Part shown: piece after piece, positions 1-12,757 of the stretch
How the letters are laid out: every line of letters begins with the position of its first letter
Position numbering within the stretch: position 1 is the first letter of the stretch
Source of the DNA: Lactarius indigo
Taxonomy: Eukaryota; Basidiomycota; Agaricomycetes; Russulales; Russulaceae
Direction of reading: 5' to 3'
Assembly: GCA_025766275.1 (NCBI GenBank)
Contig: JAFKAC010000091.1
Span: 62,001 to 126,000, forward strand
Length of the DNA: 64,000 nucleotides
Notes under the pieces: model-generated
What the model saw: only the letters and a program-made list of their open reading frames with translations
What the model was told of the DNA's origin: nothing
Databases searched by the model: none
Program-made: the position numbers and the translations under genes

Positions 1-1265
1 GCCCAGTTTATTCCGGCGAGCTTCAGCTCAAGCGCAGATGCTTCCGTTATGCGCTCCGCGATGTCCGGCGAGCCCGCAGCGGCAATTACCATCGCCCCTG
101 GACTGTCAACTCTCGTTAGTTCTACGGTATCCAAGAATATTGCTTCTTACGGACAATTGCGTCCCAGCTTCGTTGCTATGAGCAACGCTAAAAGCGGAGA
201 CAAGGCCTGCCGCAGCAGCACCGGTCACCTCGTCATAAGTTTCCCGATCAGGTGTCGTGATTTGTAGTAAGCCAGACCATTTTCTTGATCTGTCCCAATC
301 ATCAACGGACGTCCGTGCCCAGCACTCTTAGCTATCTGCTGCAACTTCCGCACCAGTGCGTGCACCTGCTTTGCGCCTGTCCGCACGCACGCTGCTCAAA
401 GCCACCTTTCTACGCAATGGATGAGACATACTCTTAACGTTGCGCTTCATGAGAATAATATTTCTGCCGGACATTCGGGTGATTAGAACACGCAGCCACC
501 AGGGTAATTGGGAAGCCTTTACCCAACATGATAGTCTCGAATAAGAAGTTCAATGTCGGGGCTCACGTCGTAGCCATGAAACCCAACGACGAAGTGCTTG
601 ACAACATTTCCCTAGTTAGGAAACATGCCGCTGCAGAGCTGTGGGGTGAATCGCCTCACCTGACCAATTTCCCGTCGAATATCTTCTGTCAGCTCCACCA
701 TGATGGTGTTCGTGATGAGAGGCAGAAATCACGATGGTCAAGACGATGGAAGCTTTCCATCAGGACATCAAGGCAGTTTCACGTGCACGGTGGGTCCTGT
801 CTGCCAATTCCACATAAAGACAAGTGAGTACTGTAAGAGTACGGGTCCGAGCTGTCCGAGTCGGGTGACCGTATGGATGATATCGGCCAATCTACGTGGG
901 AATCTTGAAATTGGCGCGCAGTGGCACCTTGCTGCTGCGATCAATCACCACACTCCTTCAATCTAAGCTCTTCTCACGACTTCCCAGTATCGTAACAATC
1001 CATCCACTCGCCTCGGGCCAGTGAGAAATACTGGTGCGCGTGGATCGCACAGTCGTCGGCCAAAATCGCTCTATTTTCCAGTATTTTCCGGTTCTCTGGA
1101 GCACGTACTTAAATTAATTCGGCCGCGGGCGCCATGGGCTAATAATATACACGGCGCAGCTCCTCCATATCTGTCGCTGTGTGCTATTTTTGGCTCCCAC
1201 ATTGCAACCTGGCCACGCCTTATTATGGCCCCAAGTGCCGTTTCTAGGCCGTACCCTGTTTCCCC
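1..1265. other. Upstream region of GH79 copy 1; no convincing gene
   Basis: I see no supportable gene here. From about 570 to 830 the sequence is recognisably related (with many changes) to 6540-6760, upstream of the second GH79 gene, so this is the left part of the tandem duplication. An AT-rich TATA-like stretch (aataatatacac, around 1141-1152) lies about 120 bp before the GH79 start codon and has a counterpart before copy 2. The short open frames present overlap one another on both strands and show no recognisable motif. Confidence 0.5.
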
Positions 1266-3644
1266 ATGCGTCTTTGTTTCTCCCTCATCATCCCCTCTGT
1301 CTGGGCCGCCGCGCTTGCCAATGCCCAGTACAGCGTATACCAGCCCAAGAACCAGGTGATCTTTGGTGGCTCTGCACTCAACTATACCAACACCGCAGCA
1401 GCAGCTGCCGCCAGCTACACAGGAGCAGCCGCATACGATCCTACCATCCTCAACCCCCCTGCCGTCCCCAACCCCCCGATCCCCACACAAGTTCCAGTGC
1501 AGCTCACGAGCAGTGGTGGCATACCCAATTTATCGATCCCTCAAAATGGTGGCTTCTTTGGGTTCTCTATCGAGATGTCGGTGTCGAATCAAGTCTGTGA
1601 GTCCTTGTGCCATTCGCTGTTAGATGCTTTGACAGATGGGCGGCCATGATCTCAGTGGGAAAGAACAGGTGAGCTGTTTTCCATGCCCACTCTCACGCCT
1701 CGTGTCGACGCGCGTCAGCTCCTACTTACAGGTCCCGTTCTTGAATCTGATGGCAAACATCGCCGAGCGAGTTGGCTGGGTCCAAGTGCGTGTTGGCGGT
1801 AACTCGCAGGAGAACGCAGAGCTGGTCGCAAGCCTTCCGAACGGCACCATGCTTGCAAAGGATACAAATAATACCTCCGGTCCGACGAGTACACCTCCGT
1901 TGGCGTTCACGACCGATCTGCTGTACCTGATGGCGAACATCTCAAGCCTCACAAACACCCACTGGTTCCTTGGTCCGTCCCTCTACATCACTCCCCTTCT
2001 TTCCATCCCTGAAACCCATCAACACAGGCATCCCGTTCTTCAACACAACGCCGTTTTCCCTAGCGATCGTCGAAGATGGTCAACAGATCCTTGGCGACTA
2101 CTTGATAGGTTTCCAGGCAGGAAATGAGCCCGATCTTTATGCGGCTCACGGCCATCGGCCATCTGTCAGTTCATTTTACATTCCCACAATTAAAACAGTA
2201 GGAGCTGATGAAAATTTCCAGACTTACTCACAAAATGATTACTTCGGAGAAGTCGGGACCCTGGTACAACAGATCGCCAACGATGCCTTGATCCCTAAGA
2301 AAGACAATCTACTCATCGTTCCTAGCGTTCAAGTTCTCTGGACCCCAGAAAGTGTGTGGAACACTGGCATCGTATCTTCCTACTCGAGCAGTATTCTTGG
2401 CCTTGCTGTCGAGCGGTAAGTCCCTGATCCTCACAATCAGCATCAGAGCTTCTTCCTGATCTCTATTCCAGATACCCTGACGACAACTGCGCCGCGCTAT
2501 ATCCTTCCCTCGGTGAAACCATACAAAATCCGCAGGACATCTTCATCAACTATTTACAGCACAACGCTTCCACAAACTTGGTCACGTCCTATGTCAACTC
2601 GACCGCGTTTGCTTATCAGAACGGGAAGCCGTTTATCATGTTCGAGACTAACACCGCATCATGTTCCGGCTTTCCGGGAATTTCCAATTCATTCGGCGCC
2701 GCCCTTTGGGCGCTCGACTGGGCGCTCACGATGGCGTACAGCAATTTCACGGGGGCGTTGTTCCACGTCGGTGGACAGAACGCGTACTACAATCCGTTTA
2801 CCCCACCACCGACTAACCAATCTACGTTCCACCAATGGACCATCGGGCCTGTCTACTACTCGGCCCTCGTCATGGCTGAATTGTTGGGACCGCACAATAC
2901 GTCGCAGGTTGTCGATCTCACGTCGAACATCAACACTCCGATTTATGCGGTATATGAGAACGGCGCACCAACAAAGGTGGCGCTATTCAATTTTGTAACA
3001 GATTCGACAGGCGCATCAACATATACCGCCACTATCTCCATCGGTGGTGGCACCACAGGTCAGAACAACGCGACGCCTTCGCAAGTGCAAGTCAAGTAGG
3101 CACTCCCCTCTCCCTCCCACGAACCGCTTCTAACCGCCCTGTTTCATAGATACCTCTTGGCCAACTCTGTTTCGGCAAAGGGTAATTTCACCTGGGCGGG
3201 TCAAGTACGAGCTCAATCTTTCCTGAATTATGATGAGTCTCACGCCGGGTACTACAGACGCTCGGCGACAACTTCGGGTCTGATGGTCGGCTGGTCGGTG
3301 ACTTGAACGTGACGACGGTGCAGTGCGACACGACCGCCAACACCTGTTCGGTGCCCGTTCCCGCGCCGGGCTTCGCTCTTGTCTTCCTCACCACTGACTC
3401 GCTCAGCGCCGTCTCGCCCGCCTCGACAGTCACGTACCCGACGACGGCACAGACCCGGACTCTCAATACCGTCTTCATCGACCCGTCCATGCTCGCGACG
3501 TCGTATGGCCATTCTGGGATGGAGGACGTACGCGGCGCCACGAGCCCCGGGAGCAGCTCCGCGTCGGCGCTGCGTGCTACGGGCGCACTCGCCCTGTTCG
3601 CTGCTGCGCTGGGCGCGGTCGTGGTTGCGCGGAGGTGGCTATGA
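1266..3644 (+). CDS. Glycoside hydrolase family 79 (beta-glucuronidase-like), copy 1, 8 exons
   Basis: Predicted secreted or surface-anchored exo-glycosidase of the GH79 clan-A family, whose fungal members remove glucuronic acid from arabinogalactan or proteoglycan side chains. Exons: 1266-1596, 1656-1668, 1719-1972, 2028-2164, 2222-2415, 2472-3095, 3150-3204, 3258-3644; they sum to 664 codons in one open frame. The N-terminus MRLCFSLIIPSVWAAALANA is a signal peptide. The NEPDLY motif in exon 4 fits the family acid/base Glu, and FETN in exon 6 fits the nucleophile. The C-terminus ends in a hydrophobic stretch preceded by small residues, compatible with GPI anchoring. Exon 2 is only 13 nt. It is nearly identical in exons to the gene at 7324-9689. 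Function is inferred from family resemblance; the substrate is not determinable. Confidence 0.88.
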
Positions 3645-4021
3645 GAGACAGATGGGTTTGTTTTGCATTGTATGTAGTTGTCGTTACCAATGGACTAGGA
3701 CCTATTCGCGAGCACATCAATATCAAGTAGACATTTGCATTTCCCCCTCGCTCGGTGGCTCCGTCAAAGGTGCGACGTGATATCCCGCCCCCCTCCCCTT
3801 TTGTTTTTTGGTCCGTTTTTATTCCGGGTACCCCTTGTTCTCTAATATAAGTTACGCTCGTAAAGTCGCTTTCGTTTTCACGTGCTTCCCGTGTTCAAAT
3901 GTCGGTATGACTTTCTGCCAGTATCGTTCTTAACACAGATTTAAACTCAACGACGTCACAAGTACTGTATATATTTCCCTTGCAAGGTCACCTCGAGTGC
4001 ATAATATCGTGTCTCTTTCGC
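3645..4021. other. 3' flank of GH79 copy 1
   Basis: No gene seen. Short matches to the region after copy 2 (the segment with ttcacgtgc and cccg near 3875-3895 versus 9860-9875) show that the duplication continues through this spacer. It should hold the 3' UTR and terminator of the GH79 gene. Confidence 0.5.
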
Positions 4022-4450
4022 CTACCCGATTAAACCAACTCGAACTTGAAGAAGGTCACCTAGGGATCTCTCGAGAAACCGTGTTTCCTTCATCCTTGCC
4101 ATTGACAGAGCCTTTCTCGTCCTCCTCACTGTCTCCTTCAGATAATAGCCGGCGTGGCCTTCCCCCCAGTAGTTGTATGCGTGGGTCCAATGGTGGTGTC
4201 GGCTACGCTGGAAAGAGCAGGTTAGCACTGTTCGTCATGCACCGTGTTCGTAAAGTATCATGTAGTATGATAATACTCTAGATCCTAGCTCACAAGTCTC
4301 AGCAGAACGCCAGAAAGGAATTGTAGGTCACGTCATGGCCAGAAGGACGATGCTGCCCATGATCCAATCATAATCACTGTTGCGTAGTTCATCACTGGCG
4401 TGCCCTTCGTCACGGGCAGATATATCGGCAAAGAGGTAATCCATCTCCCA
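4022..4450 (-). pseudogene. Decayed 3' fragment of the amino-acid permease gene
   Basis: The stretch is colinear with the last exons of the permease at 10042-10445. Shared landmarks are the block around the FLERS/SREI region (ctctcgagaaacc), the caatggtggtgtcggc block versus ccatggtaatgtcggc, the cagcagaacgcc block, and gcgtagttcatc followed by the agatat-tcggcaaagag block. Indels destroy the reading frame, and homology stops near 4450 inside what would be the permease coding sequence, with no upstream exons. It is therefore a truncated copy carried along when the GH79 gene was duplicated. Seen directly by comparing the two parts of the window; the percentage identity was not computed. Confidence 0.8.
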
Positions 4451-7323
4451 TCGCATTTCTGCTAGATACATTCCCCGGATGGCCATCATTCAGAAAAGCT
4501 TTCAGACGCTTCGGTGCTGCCGTGACTGTGTTAGACCCCGTGAGCCATGAAAACGTGAACCACGATGGTACAGGCGCATGTTTGGTTTTTACATGCTGTA
4601 GGGCCAGTAAATGTACACCAGTCGATTTTTGACCATACAGCGAGCTGTTTCAAGTGAGTGATGTTTTCTACGACGGCGAACGGCGCACGGAATATTTATT
4701 TTATGTTGTTTTTTTCAAGTCCCTGTGATCGAAACTAGAACTAGAACACTAGTGGGACTAGCTCTAGTCCTCCATTGACTTTTGGTTTTCTTGATGCTTC
4801 GCTCTGAGAAGGAGCTTAGGGAATGCTACCGCGAGTTCCTCGTGATTTAATGCTTGCGTGACAGCGCTCCGCGCCCTTCATACACTCCCCCGCGCGACAT
4901 TTCGCCTCCCACGACGACTCCAACGACGCCGCTCCGATACAATACCTGCATTTCGGTTAACTCCTCCAGAATCTCCTCAGCCCATGCAGATATATCAGAC
5001 CACCGCGCAGCTTAGCGTCTTTGCCCAAGTGATTGGGATTCTCAAAAAGGGCTTGGAAGCGTTACTGACTACCTAGAAGAGTGCAGAGCCACGCAACCGG
5101 AACGCGACGCCGCGCAGAGCCGAGTGGGACGATACAAGTTCTGCGGAAGCGCAGCGCACCTTGTGAGGAGTGCGAAGGAGCCCACAAAACAAGTACATCC
5201 TCGCTGGAATGTACAAGCGCATTGGGGTCCTTCCCCGGCCTTAGGAGCATAGCTTTCACGGTACACCAAGAGCAAAAAAAATCGGGAGCGATTCAAGTCA
5301 TACCACAGGCAGTGTCCAGGACAGCAGGCAATGTACATCTATCTGGAGGACTTGGAAACCTCGCGAAGGCCGTCGACCCGCACCACAGATTACGTGTGAC
5401 CCAGTTTTGGACAAAGTGAAGCCAGCGATGCATCTCCAAGGATTTCCACAATTCTTAGAGCTCCAAAATGCCGCACCTCCGAGTTATTCAAAACCTGTCT
5501 GGAAAAGCGTCAAGTTACATAGCGAAGACCTGGCAGGTGGCTCCGCCAGTTCCGGTTATTCTGAGTGCCATGTAGTCCCGCCTGTTGTCCCAGACGCCTC
5601 AAGTATCCAAGAACCAATAGTATTGTCGACATTCCCCTTAACATTTCTGGGTCTCAACCCAGTCAAGATTATGATTTCCTCTAGCGTCGACGATCAAGTC
5701 AGAGATCAAGCACAAGTCTTTTTCAGCGAATCCGAGAGAAGGAAAGGTTTTTCCAGCACCAGAAATGCAACCAACACCATTCCCAGCGTTTCTGTGATCG
5801 CCCTCGTTCCCTCTTGCGTTCCTGGTTTCGCCAGTATTCCACCTCAGTAGCTAGAGGTCACCCAGGACAACAATTACCGTAATCCAATTCAACCATTGCA
5901 CGTGACCGTTCCATCCCATTTGAGTTCTGTGCACGTGTTTACTTATCGCGTCTCTCATGATCATCCTATGCCGTGTCATTGGCAGCCCTCTGATTTTTAC
6001 ACTCTTGTGTCGCTTTTTTTTTTTCTTAGCTCATTGGGAGTCTCGACAACAATCGTATTTTATGTGCGCGCTGCGTGCGGAGAGCATCGGTGACGAGGTC
6101 TCGTGGTTGCAGATTTCGGGGAGCCAGGACTCGGATATATACGTGGGAGCCGCTGCAGGGTTTTCTCGACTTTTCCTGGTCCCTCAGACGATTTGAAGTG
6201 GGTCGTTGGTACGGTGGTGCAGAAAACCCCTCAGTAAAGCAAGCAGTACGTCACCTACCTCCTGATTATCTACGTTCCCCATATTCATGCTGACTCTGGC
6301 CTGGCCCCGACGCCACTGGCGAAGCTGAAAAGCATTCGCATTTGCACGCGACCCAGTGTACCTCGTACTCGACCCCCTCCCGACACTTTAGACAAAGGTG
6401 TGCTCTCGGGCCTACCTTGTCGCCACTCTTGCCCCGTACGAGGCCGCAACGCCATCGTTTTGGAAAGTGCTTGCCACACATTGGAACCCACAGCCGACAG
6501 GGTAGTTTGTGCGGCCTTACCCATCATGATATCTCATGTTGTTACCGTGAAACCCAACGACGAAATGCTTTGATAGCAGTTACCCAGTTAGGAAACATGC
6601 CGCGATGGAGAGTGTGGTAAATCACCTAATTCCAAGTCTGATCTCTTCTGTTATGTTCCACCATCACGTTCTTGATATCCCAACGAGGAACCGTGGCTCC
6701 AATCTAGTTTCACATGCACGATGGGAGCGATGGTCCTGTCTGCCAGTCCCTTGGCCAGCGAAGGAAAGCCAAGCACAATAAGTAAAGATGACCGACAGAG
6801 TCAGCCCTCGCTGCTTTGCTGTGATCGATCACGAGGTGCGTCTGTGATAGGCGTGGCAACCAATCAAGTCGACTCAGACCTTCAGTTACGCTCATTTTGT
6901 AGAAGCCACCTCGGCTTCCCAGTAATTGGAACAGGCTAGCACTCACATCTATTCACCTCAGTCCACCGAGATGTAGTCGAATCAGATACTGTGAATACAC
7001 GTAAGTCGCACGGTCATAACTTGAAACCACTAGTTTCCAGTCTGGTCTGATTCCTTGGAGCATGCAATCCAAATTAATCCGACTGGCGCGGGAGTCATGT
7101 GCAAATTATATAGACGGCGAAACCTTCCGTACCCGTTGCGGCCTTCTGTAAAATTGAAGTGTTTAATAATTGGTTAGGGCGATTTCGTAAATGCTTTAAA
7201 CGCTTCGACTAAACCTTCGTGTTTTTTTTTATGATATGCTAGTTTTCGGGACCTATATTGCGACCTAGCCAGGCCTTATTATGGCACCAACCGCCGTTTC
7301 TAAGAGCTATTCAGTCGCTTCAT
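4451..7323. other. Spacer between the duplicated GH79 units; no supported gene
   Basis: Contains only short overlapping open frames without recognisable motifs; the longest (5407-5850, plus) encodes a serine-rich 147-residue product I do not recognise. From about 6540 to 7120 the sequence matches, imperfectly, the region upstream of copy 1, so the right duplication unit starts here. A TATA-like aaattatatagac around 7105 matches the one before copy 1, but about 95 bp of extra AT-rich sequence separates it from the start codon, so the promoter spacing of the two GH79 genes differs. Confidence 0.45.
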
Positions 7324-9689
7324 ATGCGTCTCCTTTTCTCTGTCTCCGCCTCCTTTGTCTGGGCCGCAATTGTCAATGCCCAGTACAGCGTCTATCAGCC
7401 TAAAAACCAGGTGATCTTTGGTGGCTCTGCACTCAACTATACCAACACTGCAGCAGCAGCTGCCGCCAGCTACACAGGAGCCGCTGCATATGACCCAACC
7501 ATCCTGAACCCCCCAGCCGTTCCCGAACCCCCGATCCCCACGCAGGTTCCAGTACAGCTCACGAGCAGTGGCGGCATACCCAATTTATCGATCCCCCAGA
7601 ATGGTGGCTTCTTTGGGTTCTCTATCGAGATGTCGGTGTCGAATCAAGTCTGTGAGTCCTCATGCCATTCGTTGTCAGATGCCTTGACGAACAGGTGGCG
7701 GTCTCAGTGGGAAAGAATAGGTGAGCTGCTTTCTACGCCCACCCCCATACCTGGTACCGATGCGCATAAGCTCCTACTTGCAGGTCCCGTTCTTGAACCT
7801 GATGGCAAATTTAGTCGAGCGAGTCGGTTGGGTCCAAGTGCGTATTGGTGGTAACTCGCAAGAGAATGCAGAGCTGGTCGAGAGTCTTCCGAACGGCGCC
7901 ATGTTAGCAAAGGATACAAATAATACCTCCAACCCGACTGGTACACCTCCGTTGGCGTTCACGACCGATCTGCTGTACCTGATGGCGAACATCTCAAGCC
8001 TAACAAACACCCACTGGTACCTTGGTTCGTCTCTCTACGCCACTCCCCCCGCCCCTGATACTCATGAATACAGGCATCCCGTTCTTCAACACAACGCCGT
8101 TTTCCCTGGCGATCGTCGAAGACGGTCAGCAAATCCTTGGCGACTACTTGATAGGTTTCCAGGCAGGAAATGAACCCGATCTTTATGGGGCTCGGTCTCA
8201 TGGCCACCGACCCTCGGTCAGCACACATTACATGCCAAAGCTTGAGAAAGAACTGATAAAATTTGTTAGACTTACTCGCCATTTGATTACATGGGGGAAA
8301 TAGGAACCCTGGTACAACAAATTGCCAATGATCCCTTGATCCCAAAAAAAGACAACCTACTCATTGTTCCTAGCGTTCAAATGTCCTGGACCCCAGAAAG
8401 CGTGTGGAACACTGGCATCGTATCTTCCTACTCGAACAGTATCCTTAGTCTTGCAGTCGAGCGGTAAGTCCCGGGTCCTCACAATCAGCGTCCAGGCTTC
8501 TCACTTCCATTCCAGATACCCTGACGACAATTGCGCCGCAGTATATCCTTCCCGCGGTGGAGTCGTGCAAAATCCACAGGACATCTTTATCAACTATTTA
8601 CAGCACAACTCCTCCACGAACATGGCCTCTTACTATCTCAACTCGACCGCGTTTGCTGTTCAAAACGGGAAGCCATTCGTCATGTTCGAGACTAACACCG
8701 CATCGTGTTCCGGCTTTCCGGGAATTTCCAATTCATTCGGTGCGGCCCTCTGGGCGCTCGACTGGGCGCTTACGATGGCGTACAGCAATTTCACGGGGGC
8801 GTTGTTCCACGTTGGTGGACAGAACGCGTACTACAATCCGTTTACCCCACCACCGACCAACCAATCTACGTTCCACCAATGGACCATCGGGCCTGTCTAC
8901 TACTCGGCTCTCGTCATGGCTGAAACGTTGGGACCACACAATACGTCGCAAGTTGTCGATCTCACGTCGAACATCAACACTCCGATTTATGCGGTATATG
9001 AGAACGGCGCACCAACAAAGGTGGCGCTATTTAACTTTGTAACAGATTCGACAGGCGCATCAACATATACCGCCACTATCTCCATCGGTGGTGGCAACAC
9101 GGGTCAGAACAACGCGACGCCTTCGCAAGTGCAAGTCAAGTAGGTACTCTCCTCTCCCTCCCACCAGCCGCTTATCAACGTCCATCTCACAGATACCTTT
9201 TGGCTGAATCTGTTTCGGCAAAGGGTAATTTCACCTGGGCGGGCCAGGTACGAACTCATTTCTTTTCTAATTGCGTAAGGTCTCACGAGTGCGCAGACGT
9301 TCGGCAACAACTTCGGGTCTGATGGACGGCTGGTCGGGGACTTGAACGTGACGACGGTGCAGTGCGACACGACCGCCAACACCTGCTCAGTGCCCGTTCC
9401 CGCGCCGGGCTTCGCGCTCGTCTTCCTGACCAGCGACGCGCTCAGCGCCGTCTCGCCCGCCTCGACCGTCACGTACCCGACGACGGTACAGTCCCGCACG
9501 GTCAACACGATCTTCATCGACCCGTCTATGCTTGCGACGGCGTACGGCCATTCTGGGATGGAAGACATCCGCGGCGCGACGAGCCCAGGGAGTAGCTCTG
9601 CGTTGGCGCTGCGCTCCACCCTGCCTGGTGCGCTCGCCCTGTTTACTACTGTCCTTGGTGCAGTTGCGATCGCGTGGAGGTGGGTATGA
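7324..9689 (+). CDS. Glycoside hydrolase family 79 (beta-glucuronidase-like), copy 2, 8 exons
   Basis: Paralogue of the gene at 1266-3644 with the same eight-exon structure: 7324-7651, 7708-7720, 7771-8024, 8074-8216, 8270-8463, 8516-9139, 9193-9247, 9297-9689, summing to 667 codons. I chose ATG 7324 rather than the in-frame ATG at 7258 because it gives a clean signal peptide (MRLLFSVSASFVWAAIVNA) aligning with copy 1. The putative acid/base NEPDLY and nucleophile FETN motifs are both present, as is the hydrophobic C-terminal tail (possible GPI signal). Coding sequence is very close to copy 1, while introns and upstream DNA have diverged more, including a different third-intron sequence and an exon 4 longer by two codons. 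Both copies look functional. Confidence 0.88.
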
Positions 9690-10041
9690 AAGACGCATGA
9701 ACTTGTTTGTTTTGTATGTATTTAATAGACCAGTATCTATTCGCGAACAAGCCAATACCCAACGGACATTTGCATTTCAGACGTCCTCTGCCTCGGGATT
9801 GTCGTAAAGATGCGACCAGTTGTGCTAACATAAGTTACTAGCGGACAGTTGCTCTCGTTTTCACGTGCCTCCCGCTATCAGATTGAAAGTTTAAATGTCA
9901 TAGTCAGCATTACGTTCTGCGAGTATCGTTCGTAACAATACAATCACACTCAATGACGACAAAAGTAATGTATGTATCTCCCCCGGAGTCTCACCGCAAC
10001 CGTGCATGGTTTCTACTAAACGCACGTCGCGGCCTACCGGA
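9690..10041. other. Convergent 3' ends of GH79 copy 2 and the permease
   Basis: No gene seen. This short spacer lies between two genes that point at each other and should contain both 3' UTRs and polyadenylation signals. Parts match the equivalent spacer after copy 1. Confidence 0.5.
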
Positions 10042-12757
10042 TTAAGGGTCAATCCTAGATACTTCATGGATCTCTCGAGAAACCGCGATCCCTTCATCCT
10101 TTCCTTCGACAGAGCTTTTTTCATCTTTCTCGCTGTCTCCCTCGGCGATGACAACTGGCGTAGCGTTTTTCACGATGTATGCATGAGGTCCATGGTAATG
10201 TCGGCGACCGCTGCGAAAGTAAGTCAGCGCTGTCCGTGCATTTTGTTCGTAGAGTATCACTTACTCTACGAAGTACCAGATCCTAACACACAAGTCAGCT
10301 TCAGCAGAACGCCGGAAAGGAGGCGTGTGTGATCACGTACATGGCTAGAAGGGCGATGCCGCCTGTAATCACTGATGCGTAGTTCATCGTGTCCTTCGTA
10401 ACGGGTAGATATGTCGGCAAAGAGAAAATCACGGACACGAACAGCGTCCACACGATACAGTTGATGTTTACCGCCCATCCGAACCATCCATCTCCCAGGT
10501 AGAATGGCCCAGGTTTAAACTGCACCTCTGGGTGACGCTGGTAGATGCGGCGTAGCGCTATCGGGATGATGTATGAAATGTCGAGGGCCATGGCGGTGAG
10601 TGAAAAGATTGCGTTTACTGCGACAGGGGAGGCAAGACCCAACAAGCCGGGTAGGATGCTGAAGATCGTGGTGAACCAAATGGCACGCATAGGTGTATGC
10701 GTCCATTTAGAAATGTAACCAAAGTAACCATTGTCGGGAAAACCTACATGGGCGGGTGAGCGAGTGTTGGCACGGGGAGGGGAGAATCGTACCGCGGTCC
10801 CGGCTAAAGGCGAAAACCATCCGGGAGCAAGCTTGGAGAGCGGTTTGACAAACGAAGAAGGCTGTGAGGCAAACAAGTGTCTGACGATCACAATTCAGTT
10901 GCGTTCGAATAAATGTTTTTCCCCACATACCCAAAGGAACAGCGCCGCGGGTTTTCCCATGCGCAAAACCATAATCTAGGGGTCAGTCGATAAGACATGG
11001 ACATTATAGAAACCCGTCACGTAACTTACCTGAAGGAAGGCAGACCCAGAAGGTCCGGGAAGGTCCGCTCTGAAAGTGATGTCATCGGACGAAGCGAAGA
11101 AAGAGTTGGCCCAGAACGCACAAAGGACCAGAGCAGAGCACCAGTACGATGTTGAGTAACCAGCCAATGAGACCAGTTCCTATAACTACAACACAGGCTT
11201 GAGAACCGAAAGAACGGTCTCCTTACGTATTACTCACCGGCGATAACGATAGCGGCGGGCGCTTGAGACCAGGAGAATTAGAATAAGTAGAGCGCTACAA
11301 GCTGGTCTATGCCTACCAGCATAGGAAGCACGCTTGACTTCCTCCCTATAGAGACGTAAGTCAAAGTAGCCCGAGCCAAAGACTCAGATCACGTACGAAA
11401 TGTGCGCTGTTGCGTCATAGTCCTGTTCAAACCCTTTGAGATGACGAATTTGAGACTTTGAACCCAGAACATACCGTCATCTGCGGAACAAGCTCGTCAG
11501 TTCAAATAAATTGAAAAACGGAAATCATCTCTAACCGTCCATTGCACGCTGAGCAGCCCAAATAAGAATGCCAAGCCACCGTTCCATCCGTTTGTCTGAT
11601 TGACGAGACCTTCCGAGCCGAACACATATTTCGCGGAGTGCATGTCGTGCCGCTCTGTCGTCGCTAGCAACACGATGATAATAACTATGTATGGTGGTTA
11701 TCGATATGAACAAGACGGTTTGATGGAGCCGCTGTCACGCACGGGCGGAGGCACCAAGGTTGACGAATACGAATCCCTTCGTGAAAGTCGCGAGATGACG
11801 CGTTGCGAAAGAGTTCTACACGACGCGACCACAGATGGTCCGCAACCATACACGTCGGGAGCTGTTTAACCAATTGGATGATCTGAACTGGACGTACCAA
11901 GACCCCATTAAAGATCAATAGCGCAGCAAAGAGGCCGACGATTTTGCCAGAAGTGACCTCGTAGTCTCCATCCTTGGCGACGACGACGGCAGCCCAGATC
12001 ATGATCGAAAGTCCGTATTCGGTCGAGGCAAGCCCAGCAACTTGGCCGAGAGTGTTGAGCCAGCCAACAAGCCAGCCAACCTCCGCCAGGATGAGGACAA
12101 GCACCGTGCAGACATAGAAGGCACTTACAATGGGCCTATGTTTCGCTGGCACGAGTTTGGCGGACGCGGTGTATCTACCATATGGCCATTTGAGTAGGGG
12201 ACGGTGAGCCGCAATCCAGTAATTACGCACAAACCACCGCAGGCGGGAAAGGCGCTGACAATTTCAGCAATTGACGCCCCTGTATGTACACCGGCGTTAA
12301 ACAGTGGAGTAAAGAAGGCGGGAGAAGGAACTCGCCTAAAGTGAAACACATGGTCGCTCCGAGGATCCAACACCATGTTACCTATTGAGAATATTCTAAT
12401 AGAACCATCAAAGGATATGTGTGGGGTAAGTTGCCGTACAGAGGAAGGACCACCAAGGAGCAATGGCGTATTGAATGTGGTCGCCACAGATGAGCATAGG
12501 CCCTTTGCACCGATATCCGTGAGTCTGACCTCAAGAACGGCGAGACGGTGTACATACCATAATACTGAAGGCAAAGCTAATCTGAGAGGACGAAATTGTC
12601 CACATGCCCATAAGAAAATGGCAAAAAAAGGGTGGGGTGCACATACCGTCGCAAGGTTGCTGAACTCTCGCTTGAAGGAAGGGACGTATCCCATGGCCTC
12701 AAGTTTCTTGTCATCTTCATCCCTGTAGTCAGTCGCGCCGTGTTCACGATCAGGCAT
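10042..12757 (-). CDS. Amino-acid/GABA-type permease (APC superfamily), about 19 short exons
   Basis: Predicted plasma-membrane or vacuolar amino-acid/amine transporter of the fungal APC group (GABA/choline/biotin-precursor permease branch). Start at 12757 gives MPDREHGATDYRDEDDKKLE and exon 1 ends at 12647 in phase 0; exon 2 is 12558-12581. Family-conserved pieces follow in order: GLCSSVATTFNTPLLLGGPS, GASIAEIVSAFPACGGL, YTASAKLVPAKHRPIVSAFY, SEGLVNQTNGWNGGLAFLFG, DYDATAHIS, EEVKRASYA, DLPGPSGSAFLQ, CQTALQACSR, FAFSRDRG, PDNGYFGYISKW and FKPGPFYLGDGW. At least ten hydrophobic helices are implied. A 6-nt exon (11475-11480, Met-Thr) separates QWT from DYDA. One intron (after LCS, near 11100-11160) has a weak donor. 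Substrate cannot be told. The gene converges on GH79 copy 2. Confidence 0.82.
11475..11480 (-). other. 6-nt microexon of the permease gene
   Basis: On the minus strand the six bases ATGACG are bounded by cgcag on the left and gtatgt on the right. They supply the Met-Thr that joins SVQWT to DYDATAHIS, as in related permeases. Skipping it keeps the frame but deletes two conserved residues. Confidence 0.7.

Noticed and set aside
1071..1490. 139-residue minus-strand frame over the start of GH79 copy 1
   Set aside because: Antisense to the signal peptide and first exon of a well-supported gene; Gly/Cys-rich shadow.
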